Origin: Strigomonas culicis
Lineage: Eukaryota > Euglenozoa > Kinetoplastea > Trypanosomatida > Trypanosomatidae
NCBI GenBank assembly: GCA_000482145.1
Contig: AUXH01000112.1
Location: forward strand, 1 to 39,822
DNA: 39,822 nt
Reading direction: 5' to 3'
Both the position numbers and the translations under genes were made by a program. Of the stretch, positions 1-10,100 are shown one piece after another. The notes beneath the pieces are model-generated. The model saw only the letters and a list, made by a program, of their open reading frames with translations, was not told where the DNA came from and made no database searches. Position 1 is the stretch's first letter; the number at the start of each line of letters is the position of its first letter.

Positions 1-251
1 TTCTGTGGTTTGATGAGAGATGTACAACAAGAGCTCACAAGCAAAAAAGGAAAAAAAAGGCGAGAAAAAAACGAAAAAAAATATTTTTTGAGCTATTAAA
101 TTAGATTTAAACAAAAAAAGTGGGAAGAGAAAGAGAAACACACTGGAAAAAAAGAGAAGGGTAAAAAAACAATGGCCAGAGAAACGCGGCCTAAATGCAT
201 ATCTTTATAGGTGTATATGCGAACGATTCCCCTCTATTACTTTTCATGTAT
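1..251. other. 3' flank of the amino acid permease gene
   Basis: AT-rich, A-run-rich sequence between the window edge and the permease stop codon (TAG read at 254-252). It probably holds the permease 3' UTR and perhaps the leader of the next gene. No coding, RNA or repeat feature is recognised here. Confidence 0.6.
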
Positions 252-1754
252 CTAGGGAATGGCGTCTCCGTAGATGGTGGCGGCTGTGCCCCACACAATA
301 CCGATGATGCCGACAATGAGCATGGTAAAGGTAGCAAAGAAATGGAACCATCCCACGGTGTGAAGATGCCAGTTGCCCGTGTACATGTACATGAAGGCAG
401 GGAACACGAACGCGATGAAGCCGCTGCAGAAGGCACCCATCAGGCCAAAGACAAGGTTCACCTTGGGGATGAACAGACCACCAATTAAGGTAATCGTGGC
501 GATGATGGAGCACACGATGCTGTTCAGCCACCACGGGACCTCATGGACATCCGTGTGCGCCATGTGGTAGACGGCATCGCGGATGGGCTGCATGTGCAGG
601 CCGTAGCCCACGCACAGCTTCAGCATGATGCCCACGTAAGCCACACCCATCAGCGGCTCCTGGATGGGGTCGTACAACTGTAACGATGACTTGTCGTTGA
701 CGGTGGGGCCAAAGTCAAAGTAGCCGAAGAGACCCGCGCAGGAGTACAGAATGAAGCACAGCACGGTGGCCACCAGGGCGGACATCGTGAACCGCTTCAC
801 TGTCGGTTGGTAGAGCTCGCGCAGCACCTCCGCAGCGTTAATTTGGTTACCAAAGGCAAAGATGAAAATGCCCAAACCGTAAACCGCGGTATTGCCCGAC
901 TGGAACAGGACAAGGTCATCACGGAGGCCGCCCTTCAGTCCATGATGTGCCGCGTGGATGATCATGCAGATGACGAAGAAGATGATGAAGAGGATGGCGA
1001 TGAAGGAGAAGTACCGCAGTGAGTTGATCTCCTTGGGCAGGCACAGCGGCAGCATGAAGACAAACCACAGCGCAGAGGTGATGAGCCGCTCACCGGGAGC
1101 CGTGGTGAGGTACGCCGGCACGTTGCTGGCCGACGTGAGGAACTGTGTTGTCACGTTCTTGAGCGAGATGGCGTACGAGATCTCAGCGCCGAGACTGAGC
1201 AGCATCATGAGGATGGCGAGGAAGATATCCGCGCCCCTCCCCATCAGCGCGCGCACCATCTGTTCATAGTTGCACAGTCCGGTGGCGCGGCTCGCCGAGC
1301 CGATCAGCGTGTACGAGTAGACGGACAGGCCGGCGATGATCACCAGGTAGATGAAGGCCATGATAACACCGGACGTCGCAAAGGCGGAGGGGAGCGAGAT
1401 GATGCCGGCGCCGATGGTGGAACTGGCCAGGTTGAGGCCGGAGGAGAGGATGCTGCCGTAGGGCACCACGTAGGCAAAGGCCCGCTGCAGCGGGTTGGCG
1501 GACTGGCGGCGCTTGGCCACCCACGCCGCGCGCTCGGCGTCCATGCGGCGGATGTACTGCTGGGCCAGGTCGCCGCCCTGCTCGACCGCCGCCTGCGCGC
1601 CCTGGTCGAGGTCCTCCTCCATTTTTTTATCCGCCTTGTCATCCGGAAGGCCGACCTGCTCTTCCACCGTCACGTAGTGGGACGCATCGACAAGGTGGGC
1701 ATCCTGTAAAGGGGGGAGATCCTCTCCTTCTGGGTAGCCGAAAGGGTGTGACAT
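252..1754 (-). CDS. amino acid permease (AAAP/AAT family)
   Basis: Predicted 500-residue secondary transporter for amino acids in the plasma or an organelle membrane; the substrate cannot be read from sequence. A hydrophilic, acidic N-terminal tail of about 95 residues is followed by about eleven hydrophobic segments to the C-terminus. The first membrane segment has the family signature SSTIGAGIISLPSA (GAGI at residues 115-118), typical of the AAAP family (Pfam Aa_trans) and of the large trypanosomatid AAT set. The open frame runs further upstream to 1853, but that codon is TTG and the extra part lies beyond a strong splice acceptor (AG at 1777-1776), so the ATG at 1754 is chosen. It is the last complete gene in transcription order. 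Family call is secure; substrate unknown. Confidence 0.93.
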   Translation of the reverse strand: MSHPFGYPEGEDLPPLQDAHLVDASHYVTVEEQVGLPDDKADKKMEEDLDQGAQAAVEQGGDLAQQYIRRMDAERAAWVAKRRQSANPLQRAFAYVVPYGSILSSGLNLASSTIGAGIISLPSAFATSGVIMAFIYLVIIAGLSVYSYTLIGSASRATGLCNYEQMVRALMGRGADIFLAILMMLLSLGAEISYAISLKNVTTQFLTSASNVPAYLTTAPGERLITSALWFVFMLPLCLPKEINSLRYFSFIAILFIIFFVICMIIHAAHHGLKGGLRDDLVLFQSGNTAVYGLGIFIFAFGNQINAAEVLRELYQPTVKRFTMSALVATVLCFILYSCAGLFGYFDFGPTVNDKSSLQLYDPIQEPLMGVAYVGIMLKLCVGYGLHMQPIRDAVYHMAHTDVHEVPWWLNSIVCSIIATITLIGGLFIPKVNLVFGLMGAFCSGFIAFVFPAFMYMYTGNWHLHTVGWFHFFATFTMLIVGIIGIVWGTAATIYGDAIP

Positions 1755-2074
1755 GTTGCCTTGCACTTTGTAAAACTGACAAAAAAAAAGTGGCGTACCG
1801 AAAAATAATAAAACGTGTAAACACTTCTCGAGAAGAGAGAAGAAGACTATCAAAGAAAAGGAGAAAAAAAATGTGGTGAGGGACAGAGTATAGCTTCCAG
1901 GGATGGAGTGAAGAAGAAGAAAACAAAACGAGAGGGTTGCAGAAGGGATAAGACTCTATGGAGTCACTTCACAGTGTGATTGTTGGAGAGACCCCGCTTT
2001 ATGGACTGTGAAAACAATTTAAGTTACACAGAAGAAGAGAAGAATAGAAATACACGCGATTAAGTGGAGCAAAC
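1755..2074. other. intergenic spacer, permease / CRAL-TRIO gene
   Basis: The 320-nt spacer holds the permease splice acceptor near its left end. The rest is AT-rich with purine-rich plus-strand runs, presumably the 3' UTR of the CRAL-TRIO gene. Nothing else is recognised. Confidence 0.6.
1776..1790 (-). promoter_or_regulatory. predicted trans-splice acceptor for the permease
   Basis: On the minus strand a run of nine T is followed by GTCAG, the AG pairing with 1777-1776. Spliced-leader addition here would leave a 5' UTR of 21 nt and excludes in-frame upstream starts. Confidence 0.65.
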
Positions 2075-4843
2075 TTAGAAAACAAATTTCCGCTTCACGG
2101 AGGAAAGAAGGGCGGCCGTGCCGTCCATCTTTTTGATCAAATCCAATAGGGGTGCAATGGTCGTCACCGAGTGCTCGTGGGGCTGCTTCAGCGCTTCTTG
2201 CATCGCATTCGCCATATCATCCGTCATGAAGGAGTCGTTGGCGGTCGCCGGCATCTGCCGTCGCAAGTTCAGATAGGCGTCCACGAAGAGGAGCTCGATA
2301 CCAAGCTCCTGCAGGCCAGGCTTCTCCTGCGTTACCTCCAGCATGTTGAAGTGGTCCGTGCCGAAGCTCCCCTGCAGGTCGTACGCCACCTTCGCGTAGG
2401 AGACGGCAAAGAGACGGCACTGCCGCCGCGCTTGGATGTAGCCAATCGAGCGATTCCGCATCCTCTCCACCACTGCGAGGCACGCGCTCTGATCGGTGCT
2501 GTTCTGCATCTTGTACTTCAACAGAAACATCATGGTGGCCTGGAAGAGGTACTCGCGCATCGGCGCCTCCGCCTCCGTCAGCGCGCGCACCGCCTTCTGC
2601 TGATTGGCGTCCTTCAGCTTCTGGGCGGAAAACCCGTCCTGCTGGGACTCGTACGGGATGTAGATGGCCGCCTTGCGCTCCTCCATGTAGCGCTCGATGA
2701 GGAGCGTCTTCACCTTGAGGTGCGGCGCGGCGGCAATGTCCTCCCGTGTGTAGAGCAGGCGGCTCAGCGCGGTGAGCACCAGGGTGCTGACCGCGTTGAA
2801 GGTGAGCGGCCGTCCGTCCGCCTCCAGCAGCTCCTCGATCGTGGGGGCGTCCTCGAAGGTGCCGGCGTCGCGGAACAGCGGCGGGAACGTGTGGAACAGC
2901 CAATTGTTGCGCTGCAGCTCGCGGAACCGCATCACGCCGTTGAAGAGGCTCTTGTACCAGTCCGCCTCCGGGTTGATCACGCCGCCGGGCACGAGCAGCC
3001 CGTACTGCTCCACGAACTGCACAATGCACGCGCCCACCTTCGCCTCGATGTAGCCGCGAAAGAGCGGCACCAGCTGCGCCCACAGGGCCTCCATCCTCTC
3101 CTCGATGGCCGCCATGTACTGCGTCGGCGTCGCCGTGAGCGCCTTCCACGACAGCTGGATGCGCCGGAGTGCCCTCTCCTTGAACTTGTCCATCTCGATG
3201 AGCGTCTCGCACTCGTCCACGTACTCCACTAGAAGGCCCTGGATGCACAGGAGCGTGTTGTCGGGGGAGGTGCAGTCGATCTCGACCGATTCGCGGAGGT
3301 CCGTCTCGACGCCGAACTTCGCGTAGATGCCTGCCGTGAACCACTTGACGAGGGGAAAGCGCAGGATCTCGCTTGTCTGCGGCGCCAGATTCAGCACGTG
3401 GTGGCAGAGCCGGTGGAAGGCCGCGCCGCCCTCCTCATCGAGCTGCGTGAGCACGTTGCTGCTGATGGTGTCGTCGCGCAGTGCCTGCAGCAGCAGCCGC
3501 AGCTGCGGCACCAGCTCGACCCCGAGGCAGCGGAAGCGCACCCAGTCGCGCAGCATCTCATCCACCCGCGCGTTCGGGATCTTCAGCTTGCGCGCCACGG
3601 AGCGCGACACGGCGCACTCCTCGATCCTATCGATCGGCGGCGTTGGCACCATCGCGGTGCGGTAGTCGATGCTCCTGTTATCTACTCCATCGGCAGGCTT
3701 GTCGCTGAAGAAGACAAGCGGCACGTTGGACGGGGAGGTACACGCCCCCTCCTCTTGTTCAATGGGGTGCGCCAGCGATGCTTGTGGGGTTAGCGCCCCG
3801 GAATCGTACAGTTGTGCGCTGCACACAACAATGGTTTCCTTTCTGCGGTTCACAGAGATGCGCGAGCCGTGAATGGCGGACTTCTCCGCGATGAGTGCCC
3901 CCTCTAAGGTATCCTCCACCATCTTGCGACACGACTCTTGGCCATTGGCTGTCGCTCCGGTGCTCGCCTCCCGCTTCGGCGTGACGGAGCTCCTCTCTCC
4001 CGGCGTGGCCAGCGGCTTTCCGTTCTTGTCGACCGGATACACCTGCATCATCTCCATCTGTTTGATCGAGACGCCCTGCTGGAGCGACGTGATGCAGTTG
4101 CTAAAGTACTCTTCGACTGCCGTGGCGAAGAAGTTGTAGTTCTGCTGGTTGTCGCAGTCGTTCTGTCCCCCCATGTCGATCGGAAGCACATCCGCATCGA
4201 TGTACTCCAACAGCTTCCCGCGCCGGATATCGCCGGCGGAGAACATGAAGATGCAGTCGCTGAGCGCCTTGGGCAGCTGTTTGAGCAAAGGCTTCATCAC
4301 AAAGGTGAGGGCGCTGCCCATGTTGCAGATGTACATGCGCGCGACGACGCCAGGAGAAAACTTGCTGATCCGCAGCGCCATGTCCTTCTGGAAGATGAGA
4401 TCCGTGTTGCGCAGCATCGAAGCGTCCTTCTGGTTGATGAGCCACGTCACCGCCGACGTCGGGTTCGCCGGATCGCAGCGCACCGCCCAGCTCAGGAACA
4501 TGTCCATGTTCGCCTGCCGCTCCGCCCGCTGCTCCGCCTTGGGTGTGTCGCGCACCGTGTTGAAGTAGAGAACGGGGCGGCCCACCTTGTCTCGCCCCAC
4601 GTACTGCACAATGCCAGCCCGCATCGACTCGCGAAGCGATGGGGTCATGACGTACTGGGAGAAGACCGTTTTCTCCATCGCATCGCGGCGCTCTAGCTTC
4701 GCGATGGTCTCCGCCACGTCAAACTTCTTGTTCTCAAAGAAAAGATACACCCAACCATCCAGATAGTTGTGATGTATGCCTAACGCCTTTTTCACAGTCT
4801 CGAGACCCTCTCGCCTTTCGCGAGGACAGTCAAAAAGAGGCAT
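2075..4843 (-). CDS. CRAL-TRIO (Sec14-like) domain protein with long C-terminal region
   Basis: Predicted 922 residues. Residues about 70-225 resemble a CRAL-TRIO lipid-binding fold: GRPVLYF at 88-94, then helices and an M-Y-I-C-N-M strand near 170-175, ending near PIDMGG at 221-226. Such domains bind phosphoinositides or other hydrophobic ligands and act in lipid transfer or membrane signalling. A polar linker (about 260-430) leads into a long helical region of about 500 residues, which I do not recognise. The frame is open to 4870, but that codon is TTG; the first ATG is at 4843. No AG occurs between that ATG and about 4967, so the 5' UTR is probably about 125 nt. The CRAL-TRIO call is moderately strong; the function of the C-terminal part is unknown. 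Confidence 0.75.
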   Translation of the reverse strand: MPLFDCPRERREGLETVKKALGIHHNYLDGWVYLFFENKKFDVAETIAKLERRDAMEKTVFSQYVMTPSLRESMRAGIVQYVGRDKVGRPVLYFNTVRDTPKAEQRAERQANMDMFLSWAVRCDPANPTSAVTWLINQKDASMLRNTDLIFQKDMALRISKFSPGVVARMYICNMGSALTFVMKPLLKQLPKALSDCIFMFSAGDIRRGKLLEYIDADVLPIDMGGQNDCDNQQNYNFFATAVEEYFSNCITSLQQGVSIKQMEMMQVYPVDKNGKPLATPGERSSVTPKREASTGATANGQESCRKMVEDTLEGALIAEKSAIHGSRISVNRRKETIVVCSAQLYDSGALTPQASLAHPIEQEEGACTSPSNVPLVFFSDKPADGVDNRSIDYRTAMVPTPPIDRIEECAVSRSVARKLKIPNARVDEMLRDWVRFRCLGVELVPQLRLLLQALRDDTISSNVLTQLDEEGGAAFHRLCHHVLNLAPQTSEILRFPLVKWFTAGIYAKFGVETDLRESVEIDCTSPDNTLLCIQGLLVEYVDECETLIEMDKFKERALRRIQLSWKALTATPTQYMAAIEERMEALWAQLVPLFRGYIEAKVGACIVQFVEQYGLLVPGGVINPEADWYKSLFNGVMRFRELQRNNWLFHTFPPLFRDAGTFEDAPTIEELLEADGRPLTFNAVSTLVLTALSRLLYTREDIAAAPHLKVKTLLIERYMEERKAAIYIPYESQQDGFSAQKLKDANQQKAVRALTEAEAPMREYLFQATMMFLLKYKMQNSTDQSACLAVVERMRNRSIGYIQARRQCRLFAVSYAKVAYDLQGSFGTDHFNMLEVTQEKPGLQELGIELLFVDAYLNLRRQMPATANDSFMTDDMANAMQEALKQPHEHSVTTIAPLLDLIKKMDGTAALLSSVKRKFVF

Positions 4844-5204
4844 TTTGGGGAGCAATACACGCAACAGCAAAGAAATAGAAGATTAAATAGTTTTTCAACA
4901 GAGCAATGTGCACAAGAGCGCGAGAATGAAAAAAGAAAAAGATGCAAGGAGAGGAAGAATAACCAACTCTTTCGATAAAAAAAAAACGTTCTTAACGAAA
5001 AAAAAAATACTAGTACAGGGCAACTATAAGCTGAATGAAAACAGAGAAGAAAGAGAATGAAAAAACAGAGAGAGTGTGTGGTAAAATGAAATGATGGATG
5101 TGACCATCGACATTGAGTTGTCATCCATAATATGAATGTGAAACTGTCTTTTTTTTTTTTCCTTGTAAAGAGTGTTTAATAGAACAAAGAACAGTGGATT
5201 ATAA
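4844..5204. other. intergenic spacer, CRAL-TRIO gene / PPR-like gene
   Basis: AT-rich spacer of 361 nt. On the minus strand T-runs at about 4991-4977 are followed by AG at 4970-4969 and 4968-4967, the best acceptors for the CRAL-TRIO gene. The ten-T plus-strand run near 5150 lies in the 3' UTR of the next gene. No further feature is seen. Confidence 0.55.
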
Positions 5205-6974
5205 TTACAACAGATCCATCAATGTGTCCGGTGTCAAGTCTGCAAAAGCAGAAGACGTGTGTTGCTGATGTGATGCCTCTTCCACACGCACGAGCTCATC
5301 ATACGTGTGCATCCACTTGTCAAACACCAGCTTTGGAAACATAGCCCTGTTCGCCTCGTACAGCGCTTGCACCAACGACCGAACATGGTCTCGTCTCTGC
5401 TCGTCCTCCTCCTCATGGGGCGACGAGCTCATTACTCTGTGATAAATGGCATCGAAAGCTTCTCGGCGGCATCCAAACGGGGCAAAAAAAGCTTCGTAGT
5501 TCAGTGCTAAGTCCAAGCAGGCTGACAAATCCTTCAGCACACAATAGTTATCGAGAAGTGCCACCAGTGTACTCGCTGTGTAATGCAGCATATCGCCACG
5601 CTGCAGCAGCACCTTGAATAGCTCCAGTGCCTGCTTAGAGCTGGACGAGGTTCCAGCCTGCGCCAGTGCGGACATCAGCGCGGCTATCGTGTCCGCGGTT
5701 TCCTTCAGTCGGTAGTGTGCCTTGTTCTTGCGATACACCTCCAGTGCATGCGAGCCCTCGCTGCACGACAGATACGCATTCCAAACGTGCGCGCTGGACA
5801 GGTGCTGCCGCGCCTTCACAGTGTGTTCTTCGTCGGTGCAGCGGTCCACCAGCGCCTGGACCTCCGCCGCGGAGGCACCGAAGCGATGGAGGGCCTTGAT
5901 GTACTCGCCCCAGGCAGACGACGGCATGTACACGCGAGCGCCCCCGCCTCGCTGGAGTAGGTATGACGTGACGAAGGCATGCACTTTTTCTGGTTCGTCA
6001 CCCTCGTTTGTGCGGTGAAGGGTAGAGAGCAGCGGTGCCGCCGCCAGCGGCACGAGGGGCGCCTGGCGACCGTTTTGAGCGCTTTGGCATAACGTCGAGA
6101 GACGATCCAGCGTGGGGCCATCTGTTCCGTAATTGCAAAACCGTACACACTCGGCAAAAACCGCGATCTGCTGAGAAGCGTCCCGGGCAAACGCTTCGCC
6201 ACCGTCAACGGTCCGTATCTGGTTGAGATACGACTCCAAAAAGGAGAACACCGTTTGCCACGACGCGTTGAAGGAAAAGAATTCCTGTATGCACAACGAC
6301 ATGACATGCGGCCACTCCTCTTGATCCAGCCGCTTCCTCGCCTGGAGTCCTTCCAGCAAAGCCACTGCGTCTGCCGCTAGCGCTGCCGCCTCCGACGCGC
6401 TGCACGTCCTTCGAAAGCGGCCCCACAGAGGGCGCAGCGCGCCGTGAAGAGGCGCGGCGCGGCGCTTCAGCGCCTCCGGCGAGAGCGACGGCGGCGTCAG
6501 CCCCCCTCTCGCAATCGTGTGCCACCGCACGTCCAGCGCGTGCAGCTCGCGCTCGATGAAAGGCACGGGCCTTCTCCAGTCCCCAAAGGCAACGGACTCC
6601 TTCTTGGGCCTATGGGCGGTCTGGATATGCGTGGTCTCCGCTTCTCGAGCAGCCATGTGGCGTTGACGCTTGGCGCCGTAGCTGCTCTGTAGCTCCTTGG
6701 ACAGCAGTGTCAGCTCCTGCGAGAGAGAAGGAGGGGTCATCCCTTCCGCATCGGCATGCCGTCTTTGGATGGCCTTCTGCTGACTAATCATCGAGCTCTT
6801 TGCCTCCACGTAGGCACTCACGTACTGCGCCTTGTGGTACGGGTTCGGCTCCATTTGCTTCTTCTGCAGCTTCGCGACCCGCCTCCGCTCGACGTGGCGG
6901 GCCGTCTTCATGAGCTCCGCAGCGGAGGAGCCTCCCCGCTGCATCCAACGGAAGATGCACACACTAGGGCGCAT
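5205..6974 (-). CDS. PPR/TPR-like helical protein, probably mitochondrial
   Basis: Predicted 589 residues, nearly all alpha-helical. The second half contains paired helices of pentatricopeptide or TPR style (for example around ALELFKVLLQRGD and ALEVYRKNKAHY), as found in trypanosomatid mitochondrial RNA-processing and mitoribosomal proteins. The N-terminus (MRPSVCIFRWMQRGG, then many Arg and Lys, few acids) would suit a mitochondrial presequence. The open frame extends to 7175 from a TTG; the ATG at 6974 follows a clean acceptor (AG at 7005-7004). An out-of-frame ATG lies 5 nt upstream at 6979, so the in-frame Met 11 codons further on is an alternative start. The exact family is not certain. 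Confidence 0.6.
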   Translation of the reverse strand: MRPSVCIFRWMQRGGSSAAELMKTARHVERRRVAKLQKKQMEPNPYHKAQYVSAYVEAKSSMISQQKAIQRRHADAEGMTPPSLSQELTLLSKELQSSYGAKRQRHMAAREAETTHIQTAHRPKKESVAFGDWRRPVPFIERELHALDVRWHTIARGGLTPPSLSPEALKRRAAPLHGALRPLWGRFRRTCSASEAAALAADAVALLEGLQARKRLDQEEWPHVMSLCIQEFFSFNASWQTVFSFLESYLNQIRTVDGGEAFARDASQQIAVFAECVRFCNYGTDGPTLDRLSTLCQSAQNGRQAPLVPLAAAPLLSTLHRTNEGDEPEKVHAFVTSYLLQRGGGARVYMPSSAWGEYIKALHRFGASAAEVQALVDRCTDEEHTVKARQHLSSAHVWNAYLSCSEGSHALEVYRKNKAHYRLKETADTIAALMSALAQAGTSSSSKQALELFKVLLQRGDMLHYTASTLVALLDNYCVLKDLSACLDLALNYEAFFAPFGCRREAFDAIYHRVMSSSPHEEEDEQRRDHVRSLVQALYEANRAMFPKLVFDKWMHTYDELVRVEEASHQQHTSSAFADLTPDTLMDLL

Positions 6975-7003
6975 CGCATCTAGATGGCTACGTACCACCA
7001 ACA

Positions 7004-7035
7004 CTAAGAAAGAGGAAAAAAACGACGAAGAAGAA
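7004..7035 (-). promoter_or_regulatory. predicted trans-splice acceptor for the PPR-like gene
   Basis: Minus-strand tract TTCTTCTTCGTCG, seven T, CCTCTTTCTTAG; the AG pairs with 7005-7004, giving a 29-nt 5' UTR to the ATG at 6974. Confidence 0.65.
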
Positions 7036-7197
7036 TTGGACAAGAGTACAGCGTAAACAACAACATCCGAAAGACGCGCAAGAGTCGGCAAGCGCAGCAA
7101 CAGTAACGATACCAGCACTATATATTCGTTCAATCTATGGTTTCTCTCTTTTTTTTTTGTTAATACTTTACTCAAACAATATCAAACAGCTGTGGGA

Positions 7198-10100
7198 TTA
7201 AAGCCCCAGCTCCGCTCGCAGGGCCTGCAGCGCCTCCAGGTGCTTCTTCTCCATCGCTTCCTTTGTCTTCTTCGCCTTGAGGTTAACACGCCGCCTCCGG
7301 AGCGTACGCGAGCGAACGACGGAGGACGCGCTCTCCTCCCTCTGCCACTCGAAGGTCCCACGCTGCAGCTCCTGCACCGACGGCCACCGCGTCGCGTACA
7401 TCCACGGCCCGGCGACCCAGTCCCTCAGCTCCCTCGCCACCAGGACGGTCCGCTTGTTCGTCGGGGAGCCGACCGGCGAGATGTGCTCCTCCTCCGCTGA
7501 CGCCGCCCACTCCCACAGGCCCTTCCGGGTCCGATCGGCAGAGCTGTTGAAGAACCCCATGTCCACCGTGTTGCCTTCCTCGTCGTCGAAGGGGAACGTG
7601 TCGTGGGCGCGCCAGTGCCGCTGCCCGGGCGGGCCGCATGCCCGTTCGTTCTGATGCAGCGTCACCGTCTCGTACAAGGGCAGCGCCGCGATCTCCTTCT
7701 CCTGCTTCAGCCGCAGGTCCGCCAGCTCGTAGAAGCACTTGTCTCGTTCCTGCAGATCCACCAGATGCGGCGGCCGCACACCAGAGGCGAAGTAGCCAGG
7801 GAAATCGAACAGCCCTCGCTTGTTGTTCGTCTCCTTTCTTCCCCGCGTCAGCTCCCGGACCGCAGCGACGAAGCGCTCGGGCAGCCGTCCCTGCAGCAAG
7901 TCCAGCAGCGCCCGGCGGCCGAAGAGGCGCCGCCCCACTGCCTGCTGGATGTGCCGCCGCTCCTCCTGTCTCGCGTGCGCCTCCCGCAGTGCCTCCACCT
8001 CGTCCACGAAGCGAAAGTACAAGGCGTTGCACTCATCCTCGCAGACGTAGGAGATGGCATTACGTGCGAGCTGTTCATCCACGGCCGCCAGGCGCATCAG
8101 CCGGTCAGCGTTGCTCACGGTGGTCACCGCCTGCAGCACACCGGACCCTTGGTGCTCGACGTGGGGCGCCAACTCGTTCTTCAAGTACGCCTCCGCCTCC
8201 TGCTGGGCGAGGCTGCGGCGAGGCGTGTCTCTTGTCTGTCGTCGCTTCCTGGCACCGCCGCTCCGCGTCCGGTGGGTGCCGAGGGAGACAATTTCCTCGG
8301 CCACCACGTCGTCCCGCGCCGGGCTCGGCGCCCCCTCCCCCTCCGCCCCCGCGTGCTGCGGCGAGGGGGACGGCACGCGCCGCTCGTCCGCCGAGGGTGG
8401 GGCATCCGCACCGGCGCTGTGGCTGCCGCTCGCGGTCACCTCGTGGACCGTCACGGAGCGGCTGTCGCCGCCACCGGACCACTGAAACATGGCGCTCATG
8501 AGCGGCCGCGCGAGGTTCAAGTCGTAGCGGGACACAGAAGCGGCTGGTGAGGCTTTGGGCTGCGTGCTAGCCGGCGCGGCGGCCTCCACCGCGGCGGTGG
8601 AGCTGCTGCGGCTAGGGGCGAAGTAGCCGCCCCAGCCGCTGGTCGACGGCGTCCACATGTTTGTCAGGCGCTTCGTCGTGTCCCACAGCGAGTCCTCCGC
8701 CTTCGCCACGGCGGTGGACGGCACCGTGCCGCTGCCGCTGCTGGACTCCTCCTTCGCGCGCAGCGGCACCACGGGGCGTGGGGGCCCGCCATCGCCCTGC
8801 GACGTGCGCAGCACCTCACGGAAGGGCAGCGGCAGCCGGTAAAAGCTCTCCTCCTGCTGTGCAAACAGGAGCAGACTGTTTTGGGAAGGGTAAAAGAGGA
8901 AGCTAATAGCCCCTTCCACCTCCGTGGTCAAGGTGGTCGGACTGTTGCTGGGTGAGAACAGCTCGTACAAGACGGATAAGTGAGCGGGGGCCTTGGCTGC
9001 TGGTGGGCGGGCGGGATGGGGTGTCGGTACCGTGGGCGGCACCTCCGTGTTGGAATCCTCGTTCAGCCACGACTCGAGTGCCAGTCGGTCGTCGGCGTCT
9101 TCGGCTTCCTCGGTGGATGCCTTCTCCGCCGTGGCCTCCACTGCGACGAGCAGCACCGTCCTACTGTCCGTCCGCGCGGCGTAGCAAAAGACGGCCTCCC
9201 CCGCCTCCGCGGCCAGCACGTGGTGCCGGCCCAGCGGCGCCCACTGCAGCAGGTACTCCATGGGCGAGCGGCTCGGGCCGCCCTGTAGCTGCAGCACCCC
9301 CAGCGACTCGCCGGTGCAGCCCCGCCGCATCTCGAGCTGCAGCCCCGGCCGCGACACGAGCACCGTCAGCGCCTTCCCCGCGCGGTGCGGCGTGGCGTAG
9401 AGCACAGGCCCCGCATCACACACGTCGTGCGGCGCGCGTTCGTCCACCACGCGTCGCTCGCGCAGCACGACGGCGCCGTGCGCCCCCCACAGGAAGCGGA
9501 GGTACGTCACCCGCAGCTCTGCCGCCGGGCACACAGCGTCCGCGTCCTCCCCCTCCACGTCGTTGCCTCGCGACGAAACAAAAAGGCTCATCGCGGTGAA
9601 GGGCGACGCGGCGCGCGTGCCGAGCGCGTTGTCGCTGAACACGTTGTTGCAGTGCACACAGGCCTGCACGCAGGGGCCCACGAGCGCCGCGCCCGTGGCG
9701 AGCCCGTCCTGCAGCTGGTAGCGGTCCGCGTCGCGCCGCTGGGCGAGCGCGGACAGCCGGGCCAGCACCGACGCCTCGAGCCTCTCGGTTGTGGTGGGCC
9801 GCGACCCAGCAGCAGCTGCTGCGTCACTGTCCACGGCGTCCGGCCAGGCGAGCAGCGGCACGGCGCTGTTGCGCTCCACGTTGAAGAGCGCGACGCCGCC
9901 CAGCTCGTCGATGCTGACCACGACCGCGGTGAGGTGCCGCGCCTTCATCGGGTCGAGCGCGATGTGGGCAAACTTCAGGCACACAATTTTGTTGTGCTGG
10001 TGCAGTGTATGCGACAGGTGGAAGTGCGCCGCCGCGCTCAGCACGCTCACGCCGTGGGGCGACTGGTCGTTGCCGGAGGCCACCGCGAAGTAGCGGCTGT

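Noticed and set aside
1755..1853. 33-codon in-frame extension of the permease
   Set aside because: Begins at a TTG and contains the predicted splice acceptor, so it would be removed from the mRNA.
6975..7175. 67-codon extension of the PPR-like gene with a hydrophobic stretch
   Set aside because: Begins at a TTG; the apparent membrane helix is only the translation of the pyrimidine tract before the acceptor.
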